From Variovorax sp. (GTDB lineage: Bacteria > Pseudomonadota > Gammaproteobacteria > Burkholderiales > Burkholderiaceae_C), in the NCBI GenBank assembly GCA_017744285.1, contig JAGIBP010000019.1, positions 1 through 61,494 on the forward strand: a stretch of DNA of 61,494 nucleotides, written 5' to 3'. The position numbers were made by a program, and so were the translations under genes. This document shows, in pieces, positions 41,413 through 51,283 of the stretch (position 1 is the stretch's first letter; the number at the start of each line of letters is the position of its first letter). The notes beneath the pieces were generated by a model. That model was not told the origin of the DNA. It ran no database searches and saw only the letters and a program-made list of their open reading frames with translations.

Positions 41413-42390
41413 ATGAAGAAACCCCCACTTGCATGGCTGAGCGCGCTGGTCGCCGGCACAGGGCTCATGGCCGCCCCGGCCGGCGCCCAGGACTTTCCGC
41501 CGGCCAAGCCGGTCACGATGGTGGTCGGCTTCGCCCCCGGCGGCGCGGCCGACGCGGCGGCCCGGCTGATCGCCAAGCAGCTCGGCGACAACATCGGCCG
41601 GACCGTGGTCGTCGACAACCGCGCCGGCGCCGGCGGCAACATCGCGCACCAGTTCGTGGCGAACGGTCCGGCGGACGGCACGATGCTGCTCTTCGGCTCG
41701 ATCGGGCCGCTGACCATCGCGCCGCACATCATGAAGGTCAGCTACGACCCCTTCAAGGACCTCGCGCCGGTCTCGGGCGGCGTGAACTTCCCCAATGTGC
41801 TGGTGGTGCACAAGGGGCTGGGCGTGAAGACGCTGGCCGAGTTCGTGAAGCTGGCCAAGACCAAGGCTGGCGGCGTGGACTTCGCATCGACCGGCGCGGG
41901 CTCGGCCTCGCACCTGGCGGGCGAGCTGTTCAACCAGCAGGCGCGCATCAACATGGTCCACGTTCCGTACAAGGGCGGGGCGCCGGCCATGCAGGACCTC
42001 ATCGGCGAGCGCGTGGCCTCGTACTTCTCGGCGCCGCCCACCGCCATGCCGCAGGTGGAAGCCGGGCGGCTGATCCCGCTGGCCACGACCGGGCTGACGC
42101 GGCCCGCGTACCTGCCGAACATCCCGACGGTCGCCGAATCGGGCTACCCGGGCTTCGAGGCGCTGAACTGGTACGCCTTCGTCGCGCCGGGCAAGACGCC
42201 GGCGCCGATCCTCGACCGCTGGAACCAGGAGATCGTGAAGGTGCTCAATGACCCCGGCGTCAAGGAGGCGTTGAACAAGCACGGCCTCACGCCGCAGCCG
42301 ACCACGCGCGCCGAACTCACCGCCTTCATGAAGAAGGAAGATGCCAAGTGGGGCGGCATCGTGCGCGAGCGAAAGATCACGAACGAGTGA
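41413..42390 (+). CDS. Bug/TctC-family periplasmic binding protein
   Basis: A 325-residue tripartite tricarboxylate transporter (TTT) receptor. A signal peptide spans about residues 1-25 (ending GAQD). Family motifs are VVGFAPGGAADAAARLIA, NRAGAGGNIA and VPYKGGAPAMQDL. AGGAGG lies 6 bases before the ATG. It closes the tcu operon and probably binds the tricarboxylate substrate. No TctA or TctB membrane subunits are in the window, so it is an orphan receptor, as very often in this family. Confidence 0.9.
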   Translation: MKKPPLAWLSALVAGTGLMAAPAGAQDFPPAKPVTMVVGFAPGGAADAAARLIAKQLGDNIGRTVVVDNRAGAGGNIAHQFVANGPADGTMLLFGSIGPLTIAPHIMKVSYDPFKDLAPVSGGVNFPNVLVVHKGLGVKTLAEFVKLAKTKAGGVDFASTGAGSASHLAGELFNQQARINMVHVPYKGGAPAMQDLIGERVASYFSAPPTAMPQVEAGRLIPLATTGLTRPAYLPNIPTVAESGYPGFEALNWYAFVAPGKTPAPILDRWNQEIVKVLNDPGVKEALNKHGLTPQPTTRAELTAFMKKEDAKWGGIVRERKITNE

Positions 42391-43330
42391 GCTTCAGTTC
42401 CCAGGTCTCCCCGACGAGCTGCTGGCCGAAGCCTTCGTAGGGTTCGGACTTGAGCAGTTCGAAGCCGCGCGCCGCGTAGATCGCGCGTGCGGCCGTCAGG
42501 CAGCTGTTGGTCCACAGCACCATCTTGCGGTAGCCCTTGCCGCGCGCGAAGGCGATGCACTCGTCCGTGAGCCGGCCGCCGAGGCCGAGCCCGCGGGCCT
42601 GCGGCGCGAGGATCAGCATGCGCAGCTGCGCGGTGGTCGCCGACTTGCGCACCACGAAGACCGCGCCCACGCGCTCGCCGTCGAGTTCGGCGATCCAGCA
42701 GCGCTCCCATTCGGGCTGGAACTTGCGCAGGAACCGGCCCGCGATCTCGGCCACGAGCGCTTCGAACTCGCTGTTCCAGCCGTACTCGCGCGCATAGATC
42801 TCGCCATGCTGCTGGACCACCCAGCCGATGTCGCCGGGCGCCGGGTCGCGCAGCACCGCCGTCCGCGTCCTGGGGCGGGCCGGGGCTTCGGGGTCGAGCA
42901 ACTGCTGCAAGGTGCCGATGGCGCCGATCACCTGTGCGCGCTGCGGCGGCGAGAGCGGCGCGAGGAGGGCGGCCGCTTCCTCACGCGACTTCTGCTGCAG
43001 CGGCGCGAAGGCCTGGTGGCCGGATTCGGTCAGCCGCAGCAGGCTCTGGCGGGCATCGCGCGGGCTGGGCTCGCGCGTGAGCCAGCCCTGCGCTTCGAAG
43101 CGGCGCAGGATGCGGCTCAGGTAGCCAGCGTCCAGCTGCAGGTCGCGGCCGATGTCGCTCGCGACGTGGGCTTCGCGGTGCGCCAGCTCGTAGAGCACGC
43201 GCACGTCGGTCAACGACATGTCGCTGCCCAGGTAGGGGTCGAGCACGCCGATGCGGCGCGTGTAGAAGCGGTTGAAGCGGCGCAGCGCCTTGATGTCGGC
43301 GGCGTCCGGGGGGAGGGTGGTGGCGTCCAT
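42377..43330 (-). CDS. MarR-GNAT fusion protein
   Basis: A 317-residue two-domain protein. Residues 1-145 form a MarR-type winged helix (MSLTDVRVLYELAH, LDAGYLSRILRRFEAQGWL). Residues about 155-317 form a GNAT acetyltransferase with the acetyl-CoA loop APQARGLGLGGRL. Such fusions are widespread, but their targets are mostly unknown. ATG 43330 was used, though an ATG 3 codons earlier is possible. Its end overlaps the convergent Bug gene by 14 bases. An inverted repeat lies 26-50 bases upstream of its start. Confidence 0.9.
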   Translation of the reverse strand: MDATTLPPDAADIKALRRFNRFYTRRIGVLDPYLGSDMSLTDVRVLYELAHREAHVASDIGRDLQLDAGYLSRILRRFEAQGWLTREPSPRDARQSLLRLTESGHQAFAPLQQKSREEAAALLAPLSPPQRAQVIGAIGTLQQLLDPEAPARPRTRTAVLRDPAPGDIGWVVQQHGEIYAREYGWNSEFEALVAEIAGRFLRKFQPEWERCWIAELDGERVGAVFVVRKSATTAQLRMLILAPQARGLGLGGRLTDECIAFARGKGYRKMVLWTNSCLTAARAIYAARGFELLKSEPYEGFGQQLVGETWELKLTRS

Positions 43331-43355
43331 GCATGCCATTGTCAATCGATTGGTT

Positions 43356-43380
43356 GATGCAGGCAACTAATTACTGCATC
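43356..43380. promoter_or_regulatory. Inverted repeat upstream of the MarR-GNAT gene
   Basis: GATGCAG (43356-43362) and CTGCATC (43374-43380) are exact inverted copies separated by an AT-rich 11-base spacer. The site lies in the divergent region between the MarR-GNAT and YgiQ genes. Its size and position fit an operator for the MarR domain; that is inference. Confidence 0.45.
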
Positions 43381-43408
43381 TGGCCTGCATGCCGGAATGG
43401 CCTTGAAT

Positions 43409-43437
43409 GCGACAGGACCCCTGGGAAACCCTAAAAT
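43409..43437 (+). promoter_or_regulatory. Candidate sigma-70 promoter of the YgiQ gene
   Basis: GCGACA (43409-43414) and TAAAAT (43432-43437) are separated by 17 bases, giving a transcript start near 43444 and a leader of about 60 bases. Four of six -35 and five of six -10 positions match consensus. Confidence 0.5.
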
Positions 43438-43502
43438 CCGGGGTTGCCCACGGAGGCCCCTCCGGCCCGGCCCCACATGGCACCCTTGCTGCCCACCCCC
43501 CG

Positions 43503-45878
<2,376 letters not shown>

Positions 45879-45926
45879 CCCCCTTGGCCGGCAGACCGCG
45901 ATACCGCCGCCGTGTATGGTGTCGCC

Positions 45927-46835
45927 ATGAACAACCCGCTGGCCGCGCGCTTCGTCCGCCTCGCTTTCTGGTTCATGCTGGGCGCGGCGGCGCTGGCCTC
46001 GACCGATGTGCATGCCAGGCTCGAAGCCGGCTCCGCGCAGGCGATGCGCGAACTCCACGGCAAGCACGCCGAGGCGCTGGCCAACAGCCCGCTCAAGCGA
46101 CCGGTGGTCATCGACTCCGCGGAAACCGACGGCGGCCTGCAAGGCGACATCTATGCGGTGGTCGACCACCCCATCGACGACGTGCGCCGCGCGCTCGAGC
46201 GCTCTGCGCAGTGGTGCGACATGCTGGTGCTGCACATCAACAACCGGCGCTGCCGCGCGGTGCGTGCGCCCGAGGGCGAGAAGCTCACGCTCGCCGTGGT
46301 GCCGCGCTACGACAAGCCGATCGAGCAGGCCTTCGAGCTGACCTTCGCGCACCGCGTCGTGCATGCGGCGAGGGACTACCTGCAGGTCGAGCTCTTCGCG
46401 CAAGAGGGGCCGATGGGCACCAGCCAGTATCGCGTGATGCTCGAAGCGGTGCCGCTGGGCGAGCGCCAGACCTTCCTGCACTTCGCCTATGCCTACGATC
46501 ACAACGTGATCGCGCGCCTGGCCACCATGGCCTACCTCGCGACCTTCGGCAGCGACAAGGTCGGCTTCACCGTCGTGGGCAAGACGCCTGAAGGCAGGCC
46601 CGACTACATCAAGGGGTTGCGCGGCCTGATGGAGCGCAACGCGATGCGCTACTTCCTCGCGCTCGACGCCTATCTCGACGGCTTCTCCGTGCCTGCGCCC
46701 GAGCGCGCCGACAAGCGGCTGGACACCTGGTTCCGCGCCGTGGAGCAGCACCCCGTGCAGCTGCACGAGGTCGACCTCGCGACCTACCTCGCGGTCAAGC
46801 GCGAAGACCGCCAGCGCGACGCCGCGGCGCGCTGA
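45927..46835 (+). CDS. Exported protein of unknown function
   Basis: A 302-residue protein with a signal peptide of about 34 residues (FWFMLGAAALASTDVHA). The mature part has no motif I can name; its alternating hydrophobic stretches (GDIYAVVDHPIDDVRRAL, QYRVMLEAVPLGERQTFLHF) recall START/polyketide-cyclase-like folds, which is weak. Two Cys residues (SAQWCDM and NRRCRA) may pair. No ribosome-binding site is seen; TATGGT ends exactly 6 bases before the ATG. It lies 48 bases after the YgiQ gene. Confidence 0.72.
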   Translation: MNNPLAARFVRLAFWFMLGAAALASTDVHARLEAGSAQAMRELHGKHAEALANSPLKRPVVIDSAETDGGLQGDIYAVVDHPIDDVRRALERSAQWCDMLVLHINNRRCRAVRAPEGEKLTLAVVPRYDKPIEQAFELTFAHRVVHAARDYLQVELFAQEGPMGTSQYRVMLEAVPLGERQTFLHFAYAYDHNVIARLATMAYLATFGSDKVGFTVVGKTPEGRPDYIKGLRGLMERNAMRYFLALDAYLDGFSVPAPERADKRLDTWFRAVEQHPVQLHEVDLATYLAVKREDRQRDAAAR

Positions 46836-46847
46836 GGCCTGGTTCCG

Positions 46848-47294
46848 TCAGCGCAGCACCAGCACCGGCGTGTGCGAGTGGGTCAGCACGTGCAGCGTTT
46901 CGCTGCCCATCAGCAGGCGCTTGATGCCCCGGCGTCCGTGCGAGGCCATCACGATGAGGTCGCAGCGGTGCACGCGGGCGGCCTCGATGATGGCCTCGGA
47001 GATGAGCTCCGCGTTCACCACGATGGCGCGGGCGTTCTTCACGCCGCGCGCCGCCGCCTTGTCCTTGACGGCGTCGACCACGCGCTGAGCCTCGGCATCG
47101 GCGTGCTCGAGCAATTGCGAGACCTCGACCTGGCTGAGCAGCAGGGAGCCTTCGAAGTAGCTGGCGGGATACTGGTGCACCACCTTCACGGCGATCAGCT
47201 CCGCCTGCGTGAGCAGAGCCAGGTCGATGGCGCTGTTGACCGCCAGTTCCGACAGCTCGGAGCCGTCGGTGGCAACGAGGATGCGTGCATACAT
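46848..47294 (-). CDS. Universal stress protein UspA family
   Basis: A 148-residue Usp-fold protein. It starts with ILVATDGSELSELAV and ends with the ATP-binding pattern SHGRRGIKRLLMGS, then HTPVLVLR. These residues fit the nucleotide-binding Usp subgroup, with Ala in place of the first Gly. ATG 47294 has GGAG 8 bases upstream. It may act in stress survival; its regulation is not visible. A hairpin sequence lies about 85 bases upstream. Confidence 0.92.
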   Translation of the reverse strand: MYARILVATDGSELSELAVNSAIDLALLTQAELIAVKVVHQYPASYFEGSLLLSQVEVSQLLEHADAEAQRVVDAVKDKAAARGVKNARAIVVNAELISEAIIEAARVHRCDLIVMASHGRRGIKRLLMGSETLHVLTHSHTPVLVLR

Positions 47295-47378
47295 GGCGTT
47301 GCTCCCCGGGCGGGAGACGCCCGCCCGCGCAGCCAGCGTAATCCTCGGGCGCGCGCGGGGCAAGCGCGCGGCGAGCAT

Positions 47379-47396
47379 CTAGGCGCAACCGCCTAG
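47379..47396. terminator. Inverted repeat between the exostosin-like and Usp genes
   Basis: CTAGGCG and CGCCTAG form a perfect 7-bp stem with loop CAAC, just after the stop of the exostosin-like gene on the minus strand. No T run follows. It may end that transcript or serve as an operator for the Usp gene. Confidence 0.4.
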
Positions 47397-47402
47397 GGCT
47401 CG

Positions 47403-48401
47403 TCAGGCCGCCTTGGGCTGCCGCACGACCGCGGAGCGCATGCGCCGCCTGATCGCGCGCAGCCGGCTGCGGATGTAGTAGCCGCGCATGTCGGAAGCCA
47501 TGAGCTCGGCGTAGCGGCCGAGCAGTCGCGTGTCGCGCTGCGGCGCGTTCATCAGCATCTGCACCGACTCCGCCAGGTAGTGGAAGCAGTGCGGCTTGTC
47601 GATGTAGTTCTCGAAGGCGCGCCGCGCCGCGAGGCCCATCGCTTCGTAGGGCGCATCGGCCAGGATGCGCGGCAGTTCGTGAACCTGGTCCTCGCGGATG
47701 CGGATGCTGAACTCTTCCCACGGAATGAAGGGCGGCGGCACCCAGTCGTCGGCGATGATCACCGGGCAGCGGCCGAGCTCCATCGCCTCGTACAGCCGGT
47801 AGGTCGAAGGCCCGATGCCGCGCGGCGACAGCATGAAGCGGCTGCGTGCGCAGGTGCGGGCGTAGTCCTCCTCGTAGGCCGCGCGCGTGCCGGCATCGAG
47901 CGCCCAGGCATGCTTGCCGGAGGTGTCGGTCGCCACGGTGTCGGGCACCGAGAGGCGCAGGATGCTGTCGCGCACCGCGCAGTTGTTGGCGCCGACGAAG
48001 GAATACAGCAAGTCTTGCGCAAGCCGCAGTTCGCGCGCGCGGGCGATGGCCTTGTTCTCCTCGATGCGCGCGAGGTACACGCCGCCCGCTGTCAACCCTT
48101 CCTTGTGGTAGGGCGCGCGCAGCGACGGATAGATTCCCGGCATGAGGGGAAAGGCGTAGTCGTCGTCGTGATAGAGGAAGGTCTTCTCGAGATGGCGCCG
48201 CCGCAGGGGATGCCACACGGCGCGCTCCATGAAGGAGTCGCCCGGGTGGCCCTCCATGAAGAGGATGGCGTCGGCGCTGTCAGGATCGTCGACCACGGTG
48301 TGTGCGCCGTGCACGTCCTGGCGGGCCGCATCGCGCAGCCAGCCGGCCGCGTGGCCGCCCCAGGTCCAGTCGGGGTACGCGGTCAGAATCGCAAGTTTCA
48401 T
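47403..48401 (-). CDS. Exostosin-like (GT47-type) glycosyltransferase
   Basis: A 332-residue protein whose C-terminal half fits the exostosin/GT47 pattern: SRFMLSPRGIGPSTYRLYEAM, followed by GRCPVIIADDWVPPPFIPWEEF. This is the nucleotide-sugar-binding region of the family. The N-terminal half (ILTAYPDWTWGGHAAGW) is less conserved. No signal peptide is seen, so it is probably cytosolic. GGAG lies 6 bases before ATG 48401. No other polysaccharide genes are nearby, so its acceptor is unknown. Confidence 0.78.
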   Translation of the reverse strand: MKLAILTAYPDWTWGGHAAGWLRDAARQDVHGAHTVVDDPDSADAILFMEGHPGDSFMERAVWHPLRRRHLEKTFLYHDDDYAFPLMPGIYPSLRAPYHKEGLTAGGVYLARIEENKAIARARELRLAQDLLYSFVGANNCAVRDSILRLSVPDTVATDTSGKHAWALDAGTRAAYEEDYARTCARSRFMLSPRGIGPSTYRLYEAMELGRCPVIIADDWVPPPFIPWEEFSIRIREDQVHELPRILADAPYEAMGLAARRAFENYIDKPHCFHYLAESVQMLMNAPQRDTRLLGRYAELMASDMRGYYIRSRLRAIRRRMRSAVVRQPKAA

Positions 48402-48431
48402 GTCGAGCTCCGTGGCCTGAGACGGTGTCCC

Positions 48432-48452
48432 GGCCAGGACGGCGTCCTGGCC
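48432..48452. repeat. 21-base palindrome upstream of the exostosin-like gene
   Basis: GGCCAGGACG and CGTCCTGGCC are perfect inverted copies around a single G. It lies 31 bases before the exostosin-like start on the minus strand, where it could fold in the leader RNA or act as an operator. Confidence 0.5.
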
Positions 48453-48555
48453 CGGTGCGCCGGGAAATTCTATGCGGGGCCTGTTCCGGCACCGCCGGCC
48501 GCAGCGCACCGCACCTGCTTTTCCTGGCCACGCGAAATTTAAGGTTTGCTGAGGG

Positions 48556-48569
48556 ATTGCTTAAGCAAT
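48556..48569. promoter_or_regulatory. 14-bp palindrome upstream of the hemerythrin gene
   Basis: ATTGCTTAAGCAAT is perfectly self-complementary and sits in the AT-rich part of the 262-base gap, 95 bases before the hemerythrin-like gene. The half sites TTGCT/AGCAA recall, but do not match, FNR/CRP-type boxes. An operator role is inferred. Confidence 0.5.
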
Positions 48570-48663
48570 TCTTAGCGGCGCCGCAAGAGGCGCATTCCTA
48601 GACTTCTTCCCAGCAGGAGAGCGCACGGTGCGCCCGCCGCTGAACTGGAAAAGAAGGACTCCC

Positions 48664-49380
48664 ATGAACATCGATCAGCGCGAAATGCGCCAAGTCGCGG
48701 CCACCGCCGCCGCCCCACGCGTCGACATGTATGCCGGCATCCACAAGGCGCTGCGGGCCCTGATGGCCGACAGCCTGCTGGCCCTCGGCCGGATGGACCA
48801 CGATGACGCGCTCGAACTCGCGCAAACCACGCAGCGCGTGCTCGAACTGCTGGACTTCTGCCGCGCGCACCTCGCGCACGAGAACGACTTCATCCACGCC
48901 GCCATGGAGTCGCGCGCGCCCGGCTCCAGCGGCCGGATCGCGCACGAGCACGAGGAGCATCTCGCCGCGATCGAAGCGCTCGCGAACGAGACCACCGCGC
49001 TGCTGCAATGCGACGTGGCCGGGCGCGCCGAACGCGCGCTCGCGCTGTACCGTTCGCTGTCGCTCTTCATCGCCCACAACTTCGAGCACATGCACGTGGA
49101 AGAAACCGCGCACAACGCGGTGCTCTGGGCGCGCTATACCGATGCGGAACTCATCGAACTGCATGGCGCGCTCGTCGCCTCGATCCCGCCCGAGGAGATG
49201 ATGTTCGTGATGCGCTGGATGGTGCCGTTCCTGAACCCCGCCGAGCGCACCGCGGTGCTGGCCGACATGCGCGCCCATGCGCCGGCACCGGCCTTCGCCG
49301 CGGCGCTCGACGTGGTCCGCCCCCATCTGGACGAGCGCGAGTGGGCCAAGCTCGCCGCGAGCCTGGACCTGCCGGCCTAG
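48664..49380 (+). CDS. Hemerythrin HHE domain protein
   Basis: A 238-residue protein with a hemerythrin-like four-helix bundle over about residues 20-165. Candidate di-iron ligands are His27, His69/His72 with Glu73 (HLAHEND), His94/His96/His99 (HEHEEH) and a later FIAHNFEHMHVEE. The C-terminal 70 residues are a helical extension. Such proteins bind or sense O2 or NO, or protect from them. It converges on the GAF-domain gene with only 3 bases between stops. Confidence 0.87.
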   Translation: MNIDQREMRQVAATAAAPRVDMYAGIHKALRALMADSLLALGRMDHDDALELAQTTQRVLELLDFCRAHLAHENDFIHAAMESRAPGSSGRIAHEHEEHLAAIEALANETTALLQCDVAGRAERALALYRSLSLFIAHNFEHMHVEETAHNAVLWARYTDAELIELHGALVASIPPEEMMFVMRWMVPFLNPAERTAVLADMRAHAPAPAFAAALDVVRPHLDEREWAKLAASLDLPA

Positions 49381-49383
49381 GGG

Positions 49384-50742
49384 TCAGCCGGCGATCTCGG
49401 TAAGCGCGACCGGTCGCTCCACCCGCAGCCTGAAGCGCCCGCGTCCGGTCTTCTCGATGCGCAGGTGCGGGCTGTTCTCGGCCAGGCGCCGCTGCAGCAG
49501 CACCAGCCGCGCCTCCAGGTTGTCCGAGAGATCGGGCAGGCGGATCGACGGGTCGAGCCGCAGTTCGCGGTTGGAGAACTCGGTGCGCCCCTGCTGCGAG
49601 TACTCGCGCAGCAGCTTGCCGAGGATCGCGCCCGCCACGCCCTTGATCAGGTAGCTGTCGCCGATGAACACGCTGTTGTTCGCCAGGTAGTGCCGCACCG
49701 GCAGCGGCGCGCCGCTGGCGGAGGGCGGGGCGGGTGGTGCGGGTTCTTCGGCGGCGGCGGGTGCCGGCTCGTCGAGCGTGCGCAGCAGCTCGAGCGCCGC
49801 GCCCAGGTGGCCGGCGATGGCGACCAGCGCGTCCTCGTCCTCGAAGCCGAAGCGCATGTCCATCGGGCTTTCGACGAACAGCGCGCCCAGCAGCCGGCCG
49901 CCGGAGACGATCGGCACTGCCAGCTGGCTGTGTGGCTGCGCGAGTCCGGGGAAGGGGATCTCGGTGTCGAGCGCGATGCCCGGCTCGGTGGCGCGAAGGC
50001 TGCTGCGCACCGCGTGGCTGTAGCTCGCCGCGTTCGTCACGTGGCTGATGCGCACCGGCGTGCGCTCGCGCGCGGCCACGCCGATCACGCCGTGGCCGAT
50101 CTCGATCTCCGAGCCGATGCCCGAGGTGGCGTAGCCGCAGCTTGCCACGGTGTAGAGGCGCTGCGTGGCCGCATCGACCATCAGCACCATCGCGTGCCGC
50201 ACGTCGAAGTGGTCGCTGAGCGCCGCCAGCACGGTCTGCAGCAGCTCGTCGGTGGCGCCGCATGACGCCATGCGCTCGGCGCACCGGCGCACGCCCGCGA
50301 GCACCCCCAGGCGGGGCGGCGCGGGGGGCAGCCGCTCGCCCGGCACGCTCTCGATCGACTCGACCTCGTACACATCGGAGCCCAGCAGCCGGAACACGCC
50401 GGCCATGCCCGAATGCGAGGCGATGCCCGCGAGCTGCGCCTTCATGCGCTCGAACAGCGCGCCGCTGGACTCGGTGCGCAGGTAGCGCAGCTGCAGGCGA
50501 TGAAAGCACGCCGTCACCGGGTCGAGCAGCAGCACGTTGCCGTACGGATTGGCGAGGATGTTGGCGCGCGTCTTGTTGAAGAACTGATAGGACAGCGCCA
50601 CGTGCCGCTCGTCCACGTAGTGCACCTGCGAGATCAGCGCCACGTTGGGCGTGCCGTCCTCGGCGCAGGTCGCCATCATGGCCGGGATGGCGCCTTCGAA
50701 GCAGGCGCGGATGTCGTTGAGCGAGGGCACGGAAGCGTTCAT
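49384..50742 (-). CDS. PNPOx-GAF-winged helix sensor protein
   Basis: A 452-residue three-part protein. Residues 1-150 resemble the FMN-binding pyridoxamine-phosphate-oxidase fold (AIPAMMATCAEDGTPNVAL, then NPYGNVLLLDP). Residues about 165-320 are a GAF domain (LAVPIVSGGRLLGALFVES). After a Pro/Ala-rich linker, residues about 355-445 look like an OmpR-type winged helix (YLIKGVAGAILGKLLREY, TEFSNRELRLDP, GRFRLRV). It may sense a flavin, redox or ligand signal and bind DNA; the target is unknown. Confidence 0.8.
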   Translation of the reverse strand: MNASVPSLNDIRACFEGAIPAMMATCAEDGTPNVALISQVHYVDERHVALSYQFFNKTRANILANPYGNVLLLDPVTACFHRLQLRYLRTESSGALFERMKAQLAGIASHSGMAGVFRLLGSDVYEVESIESVPGERLPPAPPRLGVLAGVRRCAERMASCGATDELLQTVLAALSDHFDVRHAMVLMVDAATQRLYTVASCGYATSGIGSEIEIGHGVIGVAARERTPVRISHVTNAASYSHAVRSSLRATEPGIALDTEIPFPGLAQPHSQLAVPIVSGGRLLGALFVESPMDMRFGFEDEDALVAIAGHLGAALELLRTLDEPAPAAAEEPAPPAPPSASGAPLPVRHYLANNSVFIGDSYLIKGVAGAILGKLLREYSQQGRTEFSNRELRLDPSIRLPDLSDNLEARLVLLQRRLAENSPHLRIEKTGRGRFRLRVERPVALTEIAG

Positions 50743-50752
50743 CGCGCGGCGT

Positions 50753-51250
50753 TCAGGCGGCAGGCAGGGCGCTGCCGGCCTTGGGCCCCGGCGTCTGGTC
50801 GAAGGCCTCGGCGGGCGTGAAGCTGACCGCGACCAGGTCGTCGAGCCGGAACCCGAGCATGGCGCGCACGAAGGGCACGTCGTAGCCGACGGCGCCCACC
50901 TCCTCCTCCATCGAGGCCAGGTAGCGGCGCAGCACCGGCAGGTCGCCCTCGTCGGCCGCGCGCAGTTCCGCATGGCGCGCCTTGACTTGCACCGTGCGGT
51001 GGCTCAGCGGCTGGCTGAACACCACCGCGACCTGCCCGGTGGCAGCCACGTCCTGCAGGACCTGCGCCGCCTGGCTGCGCGAGAGGAATACCGTGATCCG
51101 CGAGCCGTCCGCCGAGACGCGGGTGCCGACCGAACGCATTAGGCTGGTCCGCAGCGCCGCATTGCGCGAGGCGACGATGGCCGAGACGCCTTTGTCGATC
51201 AGTGCGATGTGTTCGGGGCTCAGCAGCGGACGGGACGCGGTGTCGGGCAT
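50753..51250 (-). CDS. Pyridoxamine 5'-phosphate oxidase-like FMN-fold protein
   Basis: A 165-residue split-barrel protein of the PNPOx-like superfamily (TSLMRSVGTRVSADGSRITVFL, VAVVFSQPLSHRTVQVK). It is probably a flavin- or heme-binding protein rather than true PdxH. It is 10 bases upstream of the PNPOx-GAF gene on the same strand, so the two are one operon and may work together. No ribosome-binding site is obvious. Confidence 0.78.
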   Translation of the reverse strand: MPDTASRPLLSPEHIALIDKGVSAIVASRNAALRTSLMRSVGTRVSADGSRITVFLSRSQAAQVLQDVAATGQVAVVFSQPLSHRTVQVKARHAELRAADEGDLPVLRRYLASMEEEVGAVGYDVPFVRAMLGFRLDDLVAVSFTPAEAFDQTPGPKAGSALPAA

Positions 51251-51283
51251 GGGCGGCGCGGGGGAGGGATGCCGGATTGTGAT

